From NCBI GenBank assembly GCA_947498325.1, contig CANMKE010000027.1, positions 1 through 64,000 of the forward strand: a DNA stretch of 64,000 bases. The letters run 5' to 3'. Under the pieces are notes generated by a model. The model saw nothing but the letters and a program-made list of their open reading frames with translations, was not told the DNA's origin and ran no database searches. Below, piece after piece: positions 39,644 to 48,632 of this stretch. The translations under genes and the position numbers were made by a program. This stretch comes from an uncultured Persicobacter sp. (GTDB taxonomy: Bacteria; Bacteroidota; Bacteroidia; Cytophagales; Cyclobacteriaceae). Position 1 is the first letter of the stretch; each line of letters starts with the position of its first letter.

Positions 39644-41203
39644 ATGCCAACAATCGAGACGACAAGATTCACAGAAGAAGAATTAGCTCAGTTTGAAAAT
39701 AGAGGAATTTCTACTGAAGAAGTTGAAAGACAACTGATCAACTTTCAGGAAGGATTCCCATTTATGGAAATACTCAAAGCGGCTACTTTGGGTGACGGAA
39801 TTATGCAACTCAGCGAAGAAGAAGTGAACAAGCTGGTTGCTGATTTTGACAAAAACATCGCAACGGTTAATGTTTCCAAATTCATTCCCGCTTCTGGGGC
39901 CGCAACGCGTATGTTTAAAAACTTGTTTGGCTATAAAGACCAATACCGTGATTACTCCCCTTCGGCGGCAGATGTAATCGAGGACGCCAATGTTACGCCT
40001 ACACATTCATTCTTTGAGCATATTGAGCAATTCGCTTTCTATGACAGCCTCAAGGCGGCACTTAAAGAAGACGGCATTGATCTTGATATTGCGGCAAAAC
40101 GCCACCATGTTTCAGTACTTGATAAACTACTGGGTAAAGGCGGCATGAACTACGGCACATTGCCGAAAGGTCTTTTGAAATTTCATACCTACAGCGACCA
40201 CGTTGCTACCCCTGTCGAAGAACACCTGAAAGAAGGTGCTGCTTATGCACAGCAACAATCTGGGCTGGTACAGTTGCACTTTACCGTTTCTCCACAGCAT
40301 CTTGAGGCTTTCAAGTCGCATGTAGCGGAAGTGCAGTCGAAGTACGAAGCGAAGTTTGGGGTAAAATATGAAATCTCTTATTCTATTCAGAAGCCTTCTA
40401 CCGACACCATTGCGGTAACCAATGACAACAAACCATTTGTGGAAGAGGGTACTGTACTGTTTCGTCCTGGAGGGCATGGTGCACTGATCGAAAACCTGAA
40501 CGATATTGATGCGGAAGTCATCTTCATCAAAAATATCGACAATGTGGTCAATGATCGTGTTGCTGGCGATACCATCACTTATAAAAAAGTATTGGCAAGT
40601 GTTGCCATGAAAACACAGGAGCAGATTTTTGCCTACCTGAAACAATTGGATGAGCCTGCACTACTGACTGCCAACGATATTGAAGAGATTGCCAACTTTG
40701 TGCAGCAAACCCTTTGCGTTGTGCCTTCTCAGAAAAACCCTTCTCGGGAATCAAAAATTGACTGGTTGAAATCAAAGCTTAACCGACCAATCAGGGCCTG
40801 CGGAATGGTGAAAAATGAAGGAGAACCTGGTGGTGGGCCATTTTGGGCAGTGAACAACGATCAAACCATCTCTTTGCAAATTGTGGAATCTTCACAGATC
40901 AACCTGCAAAGCCTTGAAAAACTGGAGATCGTCAATCATGCAACCCACTTCAACCCTGTTGATTTGGTTTGTTTGGTAAAAGATTACCAGGGAAATAAAT
41001 TTGATTTGAAAAAATATGTCGACCCTAAAACAGGCTTCATTACGCTGAAATCAAGAAATGGGCAGGAGATCAAAGCTCAGGAACTTCCTGGACTTTGGAA
41101 CGGCGCCATGTCGGACTGGAATACGATTTTCATTGAAGTACCGATCATGACATTCAACCCCGTAAAAACAGTGAATGATCTGCTAAGAGACAATCACCAA
41201 TAA
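39644..41203 (+). CDS. DUF4301 family protein
   Basis: A 519-residue protein of the Bacteroidota family DUF4301. The phrases FIPASGAATRMFKNL, LPKGLLKFHTYSDHVATPVEEHL, FRPGGHGALIENLNDIDAEVIFIKNIDNVV and ACGMVKNEGEPGGGPFW suggest a nucleotidyltransferase-like fold: sugar-phosphate nucleotidylyltransferases have similar GxxTRM and PGGHGAL blocks. Enzyme activity remains unproven. It is a single cytoplasmic gene followed by a strong terminator. Confidence 0.88.
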   Translation: MPTIETTRFTEEELAQFENRGISTEEVERQLINFQEGFPFMEILKAATLGDGIMQLSEEEVNKLVADFDKNIATVNVSKFIPASGAATRMFKNLFGYKDQYRDYSPSAADVIEDANVTPTHSFFEHIEQFAFYDSLKAALKEDGIDLDIAAKRHHVSVLDKLLGKGGMNYGTLPKGLLKFHTYSDHVATPVEEHLKEGAAYAQQQSGLVQLHFTVSPQHLEAFKSHVAEVQSKYEAKFGVKYEISYSIQKPSTDTIAVTNDNKPFVEEGTVLFRPGGHGALIENLNDIDAEVIFIKNIDNVVNDRVAGDTITYKKVLASVAMKTQEQIFAYLKQLDEPALLTANDIEEIANFVQQTLCVVPSQKNPSRESKIDWLKSKLNRPIRACGMVKNEGEPGGGPFWAVNNDQTISLQIVESSQINLQSLEKLEIVNHATHFNPVDLVCLVKDYQGNKFDLKKYVDPKTGFITLKSRNGQEIKAQELPGLWNGAMSDWNTIFIEVPIMTFNPVKTVNDLLRDNHQ

Positions 41204-41216
41204 AATAACAGCACAC

Positions 41217-41252
41217 GAAAAAAGCGGTATCCGACGATACCGCTTTTTTTGT
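41217..41252 (+). terminator. Terminator after DUF4301 gene
   Basis: AAAAAGCGGTATC and GATACCGCTTTTT pair around CGAC, with further T. It can also serve murF on the minus strand. Confidence 0.85.
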
Positions 41253-41308
41253 TTCACTCTTAACCGAACGCATCAAAAGAATGAAAGCCTCTTTCAACTT
41301 AGCTCAGT

Positions 41309-42589
41309 TTAAAGCAATTCCAATAAGCTTTCCAGCCCCATACCCCGTGATGCTTTAATCAGCAATAAACCTTCAGCAACGGGCGCCTCCTTTAGGTACT
41401 GCACCACTGCGGCCTTATCCTGACAGTATATAGCCGAAGGATATGCGGACTTGGCACTCCGCATCAGTTCACCCACAAAAATAGCGTTGAAGCCATACTT
41501 CGCGCACTGCTCTCCAATTTCCCGATGCGCTTGTTCCTGTTCATCACCCAACTCATACATATCGCCTAAAATCACCGTTTTTGGGCTTTTCTCCATCTGT
41601 TCCAGGTTTTTTAAAGCCACTTCCATAGAGCTTGGGTTGGCATTATAAGCATCAAGAATGATTGTCAGTTTCGTTTTCTCAATGATCTGTGAACGGTTGT
41701 TCGATGGCACATATTCACGAATTGCCTCGTTCGCCACCTCAGGCAAAACATTGAATCGCTTTCCGATAGCGAGGGCAGCAGCAATGTTCTCAAAGTTATA
41801 CTGACCGATCAAACTACTGACAACCGTTTCGCCATTCTCTGCTTTATAGGTAACAAACGGATCAGCCTCCACGAAATCGACCTGAACACTGTCGCCCCGC
41901 TGTGGGTACATCATCGGCTCCTGAAAACGCCTTGCCATATTGGTAAAAATCGGGTTCAGGGAGTTGATGAACCCTTTCCCCTCATGGGTCAGCAGGTAAT
42001 GATATAATTCACTTTTGGCACGGATAATATTCTCAAAACTGCCAAAACCACCTATATGTGCCTTGCCGATATTGGTGATCAGTCCAAAATTAGGGTTCGC
42101 TATCTGGCACAATTCATCGATGTCGCCCACTTTATTTGCGCCCATCTCGACAACGGCCATTTCCAAATCCTCGGGCCAGGCCAGAATAGTCAAGGGCACA
42201 CCGATATGATTATTGAAATTCCCTTTGGTCGCATAAACACGGTACTTTTTCGCCAACACCGCATGCACCAACTCCTTGGTGGTTGTTTTTCCATTGGAGC
42301 CCGTAATGCCAATCACAGGTATGTTAAACTGATCACGATGGTGTCTTGCCAGGGCCTGTAAGCACTTCAGCGAATCTTCCACCAGAATAAACCGATCGTC
42401 GATTGCGTATTGTTCCTGATCGACCACCGCATATTTCGCCCCCTGTTCAACAGCCTGTAAAGCAAACTCGTTGGCATTAAAGTTAGCGCCTCGGAGTGCA
42501 AAGAACATTTGGCCTTCATTTACTTTTCGGGTATCCGTATTGACACCCAAACATTCCTTATATTTGCCGTAAATTTGATCTATATTCAT
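41309..42589 (-). CDS. murF: UDP-N-acetylmuramoyl-tripeptide--D-alanyl-D-alanine ligase
   Basis: A 426-residue cytoplasmic ligase completing the peptidoglycan pentapeptide precursor by adding D-Ala-D-Ala. The Mur ligase ATP loop is T96-G-S-N-G-K-T-T, followed by NFNNHIGVPLTIL, VVEMGANKVGDI, ITNIGKAHIGGFGSFENI (Mg and UDP-substrate contacts) and LILDAYNANPSSMEVAL (the MurF-specific DAYNANP). ATG 42589. It is not within a dcw cluster in this window; the divergent neighbour encodes a T9SS cargo protein. Confidence 0.96.
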   Translation of the reverse strand: MNIDQIYGKYKECLGVNTDTRKVNEGQMFFALRGANFNANEFALQAVEQGAKYAVVDQEQYAIDDRFILVEDSLKCLQALARHHRDQFNIPVIGITGSNGKTTTKELVHAVLAKKYRVYATKGNFNNHIGVPLTILAWPEDLEMAVVEMGANKVGDIDELCQIANPNFGLITNIGKAHIGGFGSFENIIRAKSELYHYLLTHEGKGFINSLNPIFTNMARRFQEPMMYPQRGDSVQVDFVEADPFVTYKAENGETVVSSLIGQYNFENIAAALAIGKRFNVLPEVANEAIREYVPSNNRSQIIEKTKLTIILDAYNANPSSMEVALKNLEQMEKSPKTVILGDMYELGDEQEQAHREIGEQCAKYGFNAIFVGELMRSAKSAYPSAIYCQDKAAVVQYLKEAPVAEGLLLIKASRGMGLESLLELL

Positions 42590-42643
42590 TATCGTAAGTC
42601 TTCAAGTACTTTGAATAAATAAATGTAAAAAAAGAGCCTCTCA

Positions 42644-44782
42644 ATGCCCACAAAACTACTCAATATCCTCTTAATATTTTTTTTATTGATCGCTCACAGC
42701 GGCATCGCTCAGCCACGCTTCAAATATAGCAACGCCATTTCTGTGGTCAGTGACCACCCGTTAAAGATGCCCTGGGCTGGCGGGCTCAACAGTCCTCAGG
42801 TCAGTAATTTTGATTTTAATGGAGACCAGCAAGCGGACCTGTTCATTTACGACAAAAACAACCAGCAAGCCAAGGCATTTCTGTGGCAGGATGATCAGTA
42901 CATTCCCTGCCCCGAGTGTCTTTTAGACTTTCCAGAAGCACTCAATGGCTGGGTACTTCTTCGGGATTATAACGGAGATGGCCTACCCGACATTTTCACC
43001 AAGCAGCAATTTGGAATTTCTGTTTATGAAAATATTGGCCAGGGCGATCAATGGGAATTTCAGTTGGTGGCTGACCCATTAGCCTCCACGGCTCCCTCTG
43101 GCCGAGAACAAAACCTTCAGTGCTCCTCTACCGATATTCCCGCCATTCAGGATATTGACGGTGATGGCGATCTGGACATCCTTGTTTATAATTTTGCAAT
43201 GGGCGGATTTGTGCGTTCACATATCAACCGATCCATGGAAAACGATGGAACAATGGGGCTGAATTTTGCGCTCGATAATTTAGCCTGGGGCGAGTTTGAA
43301 GAATGTGACTGCCAGCACTATGCCTTTGAAAATGAAGGTTGCGGCGCCTCAAACTATCGTATTGAGCATGTTGGCGGAAAAAGTCTTACCCTCCTTGATC
43401 TTAACGACGATGGCTTGCTGGACCTACTCGCAGGCCATGAGCAATGCCCAGAATTATACTTTCTTCCAAACACAGGCACGGCTGCCAATGCGCTTTTCAG
43501 GAGTTTTGAAGCCCCTTATCAACAGGTGAGTTATCCGTATTTCCCTGTGGCCTATACGGTGGCTACTGAAGGCCGCACGAGTCCTTCCCTACTTGTAGGA
43601 TCGAACTATAATGAAAACGATAACTTCGGCGTAGACTTTAAAAACACCCTTTGGAAATTAGACCTTGTCGATGGGGAATATCAACTTAAAACCAACAATT
43701 ATCTGCAAGGGGAAATGATCGACGTTGGGGCATATGCCTCAGCGATTACCATTGATTTAAATGACGATCAAAAAAATGACCTGCTCGTTGCTGGGCAAGG
43801 AAAAATGGTGGACGGTAAAAGTTATTTTGACCTTCAGTATTTTGAAAATAATGGCAACAATCAGCAGGCATCACTTACCCAAAAACCGACAACAATGCTG
43901 AATACCGATCAGCTCGATGGTGCCTTTCCAAAGTTGCAATCTTTTGACCTCAACCAAGACGGAAAAGCTGACATTCTTTTAAGCATGGCCAATCCAGATT
44001 TACGGTTCAGAACCCTGTATGTCGCCTTGGCTACCGAAAATGGTTTTACCGCATTTCAGCCCTTGAGCAATAACCTGAGCAGCTTTACGCAGCTTCGGTT
44101 TCACGACCAAATTCATTTTTTCAGCAAAGAAGGAAAAACTTTTGCTATTATGGCCAGAAAAGAAGGTCGACTGGAACTGTGGGCGCCTGAAATTTCCGAT
44201 CACCGCATCGACTTTTCACTGATCACGGATCGTTATCTATCCATCGAAGACAATTACACACAGGCCAACCCTTCGGTGTTTTATGTCAACGATCCACAAG
44301 GTGACTACCTGCTCAAAACAGACTTTTCACAACAGCTGACGGTCATTACTGATTTGGATACTGAGCCGACTTTTACCACCAACACCTGGCAACTAACCGA
44401 CTCAGATACTCCAAAAAGTTTCAGATTAGGAGATGAAAACAATATCAATATCGGTTTTTTCACCCCCAACTCCCCACATGTACTTGTCGGACAAAAAAGT
44501 GGTGGCATTTTATTACTTGAAAATGAGGAACCTTCTTCCGTCGTCTCGTGGTCTACGACTGCTTATCCCAACCCCCTGAAGGCGGGTCAACAATTAACTG
44601 TAAAAAGTTCGCTGAATTCCGAAGTGGCCATATTCAACATGCTCGGGCAGCGCATAGGAGTGCCAATCAAGCTACAGGCCAACGAAAGTCAAAAAATACC
44701 TTTCCCCAGAAAACAGGGAATCTTGCTTCTGCAGTTTAAATCCAGTCAAGGAATTCGGACCCATAAAATCGTTATTGAATAA
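42644..44782 (+). CDS. FG-GAP/VCBS repeat protein with T9SS type A sorting domain
   Basis: A 712-residue secreted protein. After a signal peptide (ends LLIAHSGIAQ) there are at least six Ca-binding FG-GAP-like repeats, each with a DxNxDxxxD motif: DFNGDQQADLF, DYNGDGLPDIF, DIDGDGDLDIL, DLNDDGLLDLL, DLNDDQKNDLL and DLNQDGKADIL, consistent with a beta-propeller. The last ~80 residues (STTAYPNPLKAGQQLTVKS, IFNMLGQRIG, GILLLQFKSSQGIRTHKIVIE) are a type A T9SS C-terminal domain, which directs export across the outer membrane and removal or anchoring. Its role may be adhesion or carbohydrate binding. The next gene starts in its stop codon. Confidence 0.92.
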   Translation: MPTKLLNILLIFFLLIAHSGIAQPRFKYSNAISVVSDHPLKMPWAGGLNSPQVSNFDFNGDQQADLFIYDKNNQQAKAFLWQDDQYIPCPECLLDFPEALNGWVLLRDYNGDGLPDIFTKQQFGISVYENIGQGDQWEFQLVADPLASTAPSGREQNLQCSSTDIPAIQDIDGDGDLDILVYNFAMGGFVRSHINRSMENDGTMGLNFALDNLAWGEFEECDCQHYAFENEGCGASNYRIEHVGGKSLTLLDLNDDGLLDLLAGHEQCPELYFLPNTGTAANALFRSFEAPYQQVSYPYFPVAYTVATEGRTSPSLLVGSNYNENDNFGVDFKNTLWKLDLVDGEYQLKTNNYLQGEMIDVGAYASAITIDLNDDQKNDLLVAGQGKMVDGKSYFDLQYFENNGNNQQASLTQKPTTMLNTDQLDGAFPKLQSFDLNQDGKADILLSMANPDLRFRTLYVALATENGFTAFQPLSNNLSSFTQLRFHDQIHFFSKEGKTFAIMARKEGRLELWAPEISDHRIDFSLITDRYLSIEDNYTQANPSVFYVNDPQGDYLLKTDFSQQLTVITDLDTEPTFTTNTWQLTDSDTPKSFRLGDENNINIGFFTPNSPHVLVGQKSGGILLLENEEPSSVVSWSTTAYPNPLKAGQQLTVKSSLNSEVAIFNMLGQRIGVPIKLQANESQKIPFPRKQGILLLQFKSSQGIRTHKIVIE

Positions 44783-45105
44783 TGAAAAACGAAATGCTCA
44801 TCCATTTTCACTGTTGGGAATCCCCTCCTGTGGGTTTTCAGCCCCACCCGTCCTTATCCATTTCCCTGATAGAAAACAGCGACTTATTGCAGTGGGACAA
44901 TTATGCCACCCATGCCATCAGCCCACTAATTTCAGGAACTGAAAACCTCAGGGTGATCTTTACAGGTAAAGGGCGTTCGGGCAAAGCACTCATGGAGTTC
45001 CTCAATCACCTCCAAAAACATCCGCCTGTTAGTATCAGCCTAAATACTGAAAACCCCTGGTTAGCACGTTTTGTCGGCATGATTCCCCTAAAGAGTCATT
45101 CTTAG
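44782..45105 (+). CDS. Hypothetical protein coupled to T9SS cargo gene
   Basis: A 107-residue product. Its ATG shares the last A of the preceding TAA (44780-44784), so translation is probably coupled. It contains no signal peptide or membrane segment. The phrases NLRVIFTGKGRSGKALMEFLNHL and PVSISLNTENPWLARFVGMIP suggest a compact alpha/beta protein; NTENPWLARFVGM recalls short acetyltransferase C-termini (W..R....GM), but this is weak. No family recognised. The position suggests it belongs to the upstream gene's unit. ABC-F follows 105 bases later. Confidence 0.6.
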   Translation: MKNEMLIHFHCWESPPVGFQPHPSLSISLIENSDLLQWDNYATHAISPLISGTENLRVIFTGKGRSGKALMEFLNHLQKHPPVSISLNTENPWLARFVGMIPLKSHS

Positions 45106-45160
45106 GTATGAAATCTTCGGCTAAAACAGTTCAAAACCTTTAAAATCGGGCAATATGTCC

Positions 45161-45168
45161 TAAATTTG
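45161..45168 (+). promoter_or_regulatory. Possible -7 element for ABC-F gene
   Basis: TAAATTTG matches TAnnTTTG, 41 bases before the ATG. A convincing -33 element is not seen. Confidence 0.35.
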
Positions 45169-45209
45169 TAAATTCCATTTCAGGAAGACAGATCTTAAAG
45201 TAGAAATAC

Positions 45210-47150
45210 ATGCTTGCAATAAATAATCTTACCTATTACATCAGTGGTCGCCCGATCTATTTTGAGGCTTCATTACATATCAAACCAAAAAATAAAATCG
45301 CCCTGATTGGTGCCAACGGCGCAGGAAAATCGACCCTTTTGCGCATCATTGCTGGAGAATACACCCCCGATGAAGGTGATATTACCAAAAGCAAAGAAAC
45401 TACTTTAGGCTACCTGAATCAGGATTTGTTATCCTTTCAGTCTGATGACAGTATTTTGAATATCGCCATGAGTGCTTTTGAGGAGGCGCTCAAATTACAG
45501 GCAGATATGGAAGCGCTGATTCAGAAGATGGAAACCGACTATAAGGAAGAGATGGTCGAGCAACTCGCAAGCATGCAGGAGCGCTTCGAAACGCTTGGGG
45601 GTTACAGCCTGAAATCTAAAGCGGAGGAAATTCTTGAAGGGATTGGCTTCAAAACTTTTGAACTGACCAAGCCATTGAGTCAGTTTTCGGGGGGATGGCG
45701 TATGCGGGTAATGCTGGCCAAATTGCTCCTGGAAAAACCTTCCCTACTGATGCTCGATGAGCCTACCAACCACCTGGATTTACCTTCCATTCAATGGGTG
45801 GAAAATTACCTTAAATCCTATGATGGCGCGGTGATTGTCGTTTCTCACGATCAGCAATTTCTTAATAACTGCACCGATATTACGGTGGAAGTTTCCCAAG
45901 GAAAGCTGAACCTCTACCCTGGTAATTATGATTTCTATAAAAAGGAAAAGGTTGCCCGAACGGAGATTCAGCGTAATGCTTATGAAAATCAGCAACAAAA
46001 AATAAAAGAAACGGAACGGTTCATTGAACGATTCCGATCCAAAGCAACCAAAGCTCGACAGGTACAATCAAGGGTAAAAGAACTTGAGCGTATGGAAATG
46101 GTCGATGAGGTGCAAGAAGAAAAGGCCAAAGTGAATATGCGCTTTACCTTCAACCAACCTTCAGGGCGTTTTGTAGCGACCTTCGATAAGGTGGACAAGG
46201 CCTATTCTCCTGAGTTGGAGATTCTGAAGGCGGCTTCGGGAACCGTTGAAAAAGGGGATAAAATTGCTTTGGTGGGTGCCAATGGTAAGGGAAAATCGAC
46301 CCTGTTGCGTATTTTAATGGGCACTGAACCCATTCAACAGGGAGCCGCAAGCCTTGGCCACAACACCATACCGTCATTCTTTGCTCAGCACCAATTGGAG
46401 TCGTTGACCCTGGAAAACGACCTGATTGAAGAGCTCAAGCAAACGGGAACTTCCTTAACAGAAACGGAACTCAGAAGTCTGCTCGGTGCTTTCCTTTTTA
46501 ATGGTGATGATGTTTTCAAAAATATTAAAGTCCTCTCTGGGGGAGAAAAATCACGGGTTGCGCTGGCGAAAGTACTGATTTCAGAAGCCAACTTTCTTTT
46601 GCTCGATGAGCCTACCAACCACCTCGACATTCAGTCGGTGAATGTACTGGCACAGGCACTTCAGAATTATGAAGGCTCGTTGTTGCTTGTATCTCACGAC
46701 AGGAACTTCATCGAACAGGTTGCCAACAAGATTTGGTACATCGAAGAAGGGCAGATTAAAGAATATCCTGGTACCCTTGCCGAATACAACCATTGGGTAG
46801 AAAAACAGCAGGCCGAACAAACGGATAATGCTTCCTTGTCCACTGAAGCGGTTCAGGAAACGGTGGTGAGTAAAAAAAAGGAGTACTCCCAATCGGAGCG
46901 CAAGAATATTCAGCGAGAATTACGCAAAGCACAAAAAGAACTCGAAAAGGTGGAGCAAAAATGCATGAACCTGGAGGAGAAAAAAGAAGAAATAGAAATG
47001 CAATTGGGCGATCCCGCTTTATATAATGATGCCCAAAAAGTGGTGGAAGTTACTCAGGCACTGGAAACGGTGAAAGCGGATTTGAACAAAGCCAACGAGC
47101 TATGGGAACAGTATGCCACGGCCGTATCAGACCTCGAGGAAAAACTCTAA
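45210..47150 (+). CDS. ABC-F family ATP-binding protein
   Basis: A 646-residue cytoplasmic protein with two ATPase domains and no membrane domain. Domain 1 has Walker A GANGAGKST (residues 34-42), signature LSQFSGGWRMRVMLAK and Walker B LLMLDEPTNHLDLPS; domain 2 has GANGKGKST, LSGGEKSRVALAK and LLLDEPTNHLDIQS. The inter-domain linker (about 238-310) is the P-site tRNA interaction motif. A C-terminal coiled coil (about 555-640) is as in Uup/YdiF types. ABC-F proteins act on ribosomes, rescuing stalled translation or protecting from antibiotics; no resistance subtype can be called. Terminator follows. Confidence 0.95.
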   Translation: MLAINNLTYYISGRPIYFEASLHIKPKNKIALIGANGAGKSTLLRIIAGEYTPDEGDITKSKETTLGYLNQDLLSFQSDDSILNIAMSAFEEALKLQADMEALIQKMETDYKEEMVEQLASMQERFETLGGYSLKSKAEEILEGIGFKTFELTKPLSQFSGGWRMRVMLAKLLLEKPSLLMLDEPTNHLDLPSIQWVENYLKSYDGAVIVVSHDQQFLNNCTDITVEVSQGKLNLYPGNYDFYKKEKVARTEIQRNAYENQQQKIKETERFIERFRSKATKARQVQSRVKELERMEMVDEVQEEKAKVNMRFTFNQPSGRFVATFDKVDKAYSPELEILKAASGTVEKGDKIALVGANGKGKSTLLRILMGTEPIQQGAASLGHNTIPSFFAQHQLESLTLENDLIEELKQTGTSLTETELRSLLGAFLFNGDDVFKNIKVLSGGEKSRVALAKVLISEANFLLLDEPTNHLDIQSVNVLAQALQNYEGSLLLVSHDRNFIEQVANKIWYIEEGQIKEYPGTLAEYNHWVEKQQAEQTDNASLSTEAVQETVVSKKKEYSQSERKNIQRELRKAQKELEKVEQKCMNLEEKKEEIEMQLGDPALYNDAQKVVEVTQALETVKADLNKANELWEQYATAVSDLEEKL

Positions 47151-47168
47151 CAGAACTTCCTGACCACA

Positions 47169-47212
47169 CAAAAGCCCAATGATCGCCCCTTGCCTTCATT
47201 GGGCTTTTTTTC
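47169..47212 (+). terminator. Terminator after ABC-F gene
   Basis: AAAAGCCCAATGA and TCATTGGGCTTTT pair around a 13-base loop, followed by a T-rich tail. Confidence 0.85.
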
Positions 47213-47262
47213 TTTTGACCAAAGCTTACTATATTCAAAGATTACAAGTTTAATTCAACAAC

Positions 47263-48540
47263 ATGTTACGCCCAATTCCCTTTATTTTAGGTCTTGCGCT
47301 GATGGTCTTTACAACTTCCGTCAGTTTCGCCAAAAAGACCAAGATGCTCTACCGAGATCACATTTATCAAAGCAATATTAAAGCGGTAAAGCTATTTCCC
47401 AAAACTACTGATCCCGTTCAGATGATGATCGCCCCTGTGGTGCCTCTTAACGGCCAACAGCTGATTTTAGAATTTGACGACCTTGCCGAAGATTATCAGG
47501 AATATCGCGCAAAGCTTATTCACTGTAATTACGATTGGAAACCCTCGAATTTGGCCAATATGGAGTACCTCGATAATTATAATGAATTCAACATTAATGA
47601 TTATGAGTTCTCGGAAAATACGCGTGTGGATTTCGTGAAATATCAGCTTCAAATCCCGAGGGTGAAAATGTCAGGAAATTACGTTGTGGTGGTTTATAAA
47701 GAAAGTGACCCTGAGGATTTGATTCTGACGGCCCGATTTGTGGTTTACAGAAACATTGCAGGCATCGATGCCAAACTGAGCCGATCAGATTTAGTGATGG
47801 ATCGCGACATTAAACAGCAGATCAATTTCCAGATAAATTATGGTTCTTACACGATAAGCAATGCATTCACGGACCTGAAAGTGGTATTAAGACAAAACCA
47901 TCGATGGGACAATGCCATTTTCAACCTCAAGCCCACCAATGTTAGGCATGACCTCGGGCAGGTGGAATACAATTTCTTTAATGGTGAAAATAATTTTCTT
48001 GGTGGTAACGAATACCGATTTATCGACTTGAGATCTGTTTCTTACACTGGGCGTAATGTCGCCAAAATTCGTCGAGATGATTATATGAATTATGCCTGGT
48101 TAAATACCGACAGGAGTCGTCAAGGGGAGCCTTATGTGGGCTATAAAGACCAAAACGGCCAGTTCTTCTTGGAGAATGTCGGCTTGGAGCAAGACCTTGC
48201 AGGAAGTGACTATATGAAAACAACCTTCTCGCTGGAAGCACCCAATTTTGATCAGGGGAAGATATTTGTCATCGGGGCATTTAGCAACTGGGAATTGCAA
48301 CCCGAACTAAGAATGAAGAAAGATCCGCAATCGGGAATCTATACTTGTACAACTTTACTGAAACAGGGTTTTTACAACTATCAGTATGTTGTATTAGGCG
48401 GTGGTCATCAATGGTGGGATGTTGAAGGTAGCTTCTTTGACACGGAGAACGATTATGATATTATCGTTTACTATCGAGGGCCGACAGACCGTGCGGATCA
48501 GGTGATTGGATATCGGACATTCAATACGCAACAACAATAA
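47263..48540 (+). CDS. Type IX secretion system plug protein (DUF5103)
   Basis: A 425-residue exported protein with signal peptide (ends TTSVSFAKK). It matches the DUF5103 family throughout: YRDHIYQSNIKAVKLF, LEFDDLAEDYQEYRAKLIHCNYDWKPS, NINDYEFSENTRVDFVKYQLQIPRVKMSGNYVV, and the end DTENDYDIIVYYRGPTDRADQVIGY. In Flavobacterium johnsoniae the homologue, called Plug, binds the SprA translocon pore and closes it from the periplasm. Its presence agrees with T9SS cargo genes in this window (42644 and 55276). No other T9SS component gene is adjacent. Confidence 0.92.
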   Translation: MLRPIPFILGLALMVFTTSVSFAKKTKMLYRDHIYQSNIKAVKLFPKTTDPVQMMIAPVVPLNGQQLILEFDDLAEDYQEYRAKLIHCNYDWKPSNLANMEYLDNYNEFNINDYEFSENTRVDFVKYQLQIPRVKMSGNYVVVVYKESDPEDLILTARFVVYRNIAGIDAKLSRSDLVMDRDIKQQINFQINYGSYTISNAFTDLKVVLRQNHRWDNAIFNLKPTNVRHDLGQVEYNFFNGENNFLGGNEYRFIDLRSVSYTGRNVAKIRRDDYMNYAWLNTDRSRQGEPYVGYKDQNGQFFLENVGLEQDLAGSDYMKTTFSLEAPNFDQGKIFVIGAFSNWELQPELRMKKDPQSGIYTCTTLLKQGFYNYQYVVLGGGHQWWDVEGSFFDTENDYDIIVYYRGPTDRADQVIGYRTFNTQQQ

Positions 48541-48557
48541 TTGCCATTGCAAACATC

Positions 48558-48616
48558 GTTTTTCCGCTTTATTATGGTTATGGAATGGACTATAACCAAA
48601 AAGCGGAAAGACGGTA
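48558..48616. terminator. Long imperfect hairpin after plug gene
   Basis: CGTTTTTCCGCTTT with ATGGTTAT pairs with ATAACCA and AAAAGCGGAAAGACG. The stem is long but no clean T-tract follows on either strand, so it may be a processed or protective 3' structure for the convergent transcripts. Confidence 0.5.
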
Positions 48617-48632
48617 ATTTGTTAAGTGTGTT

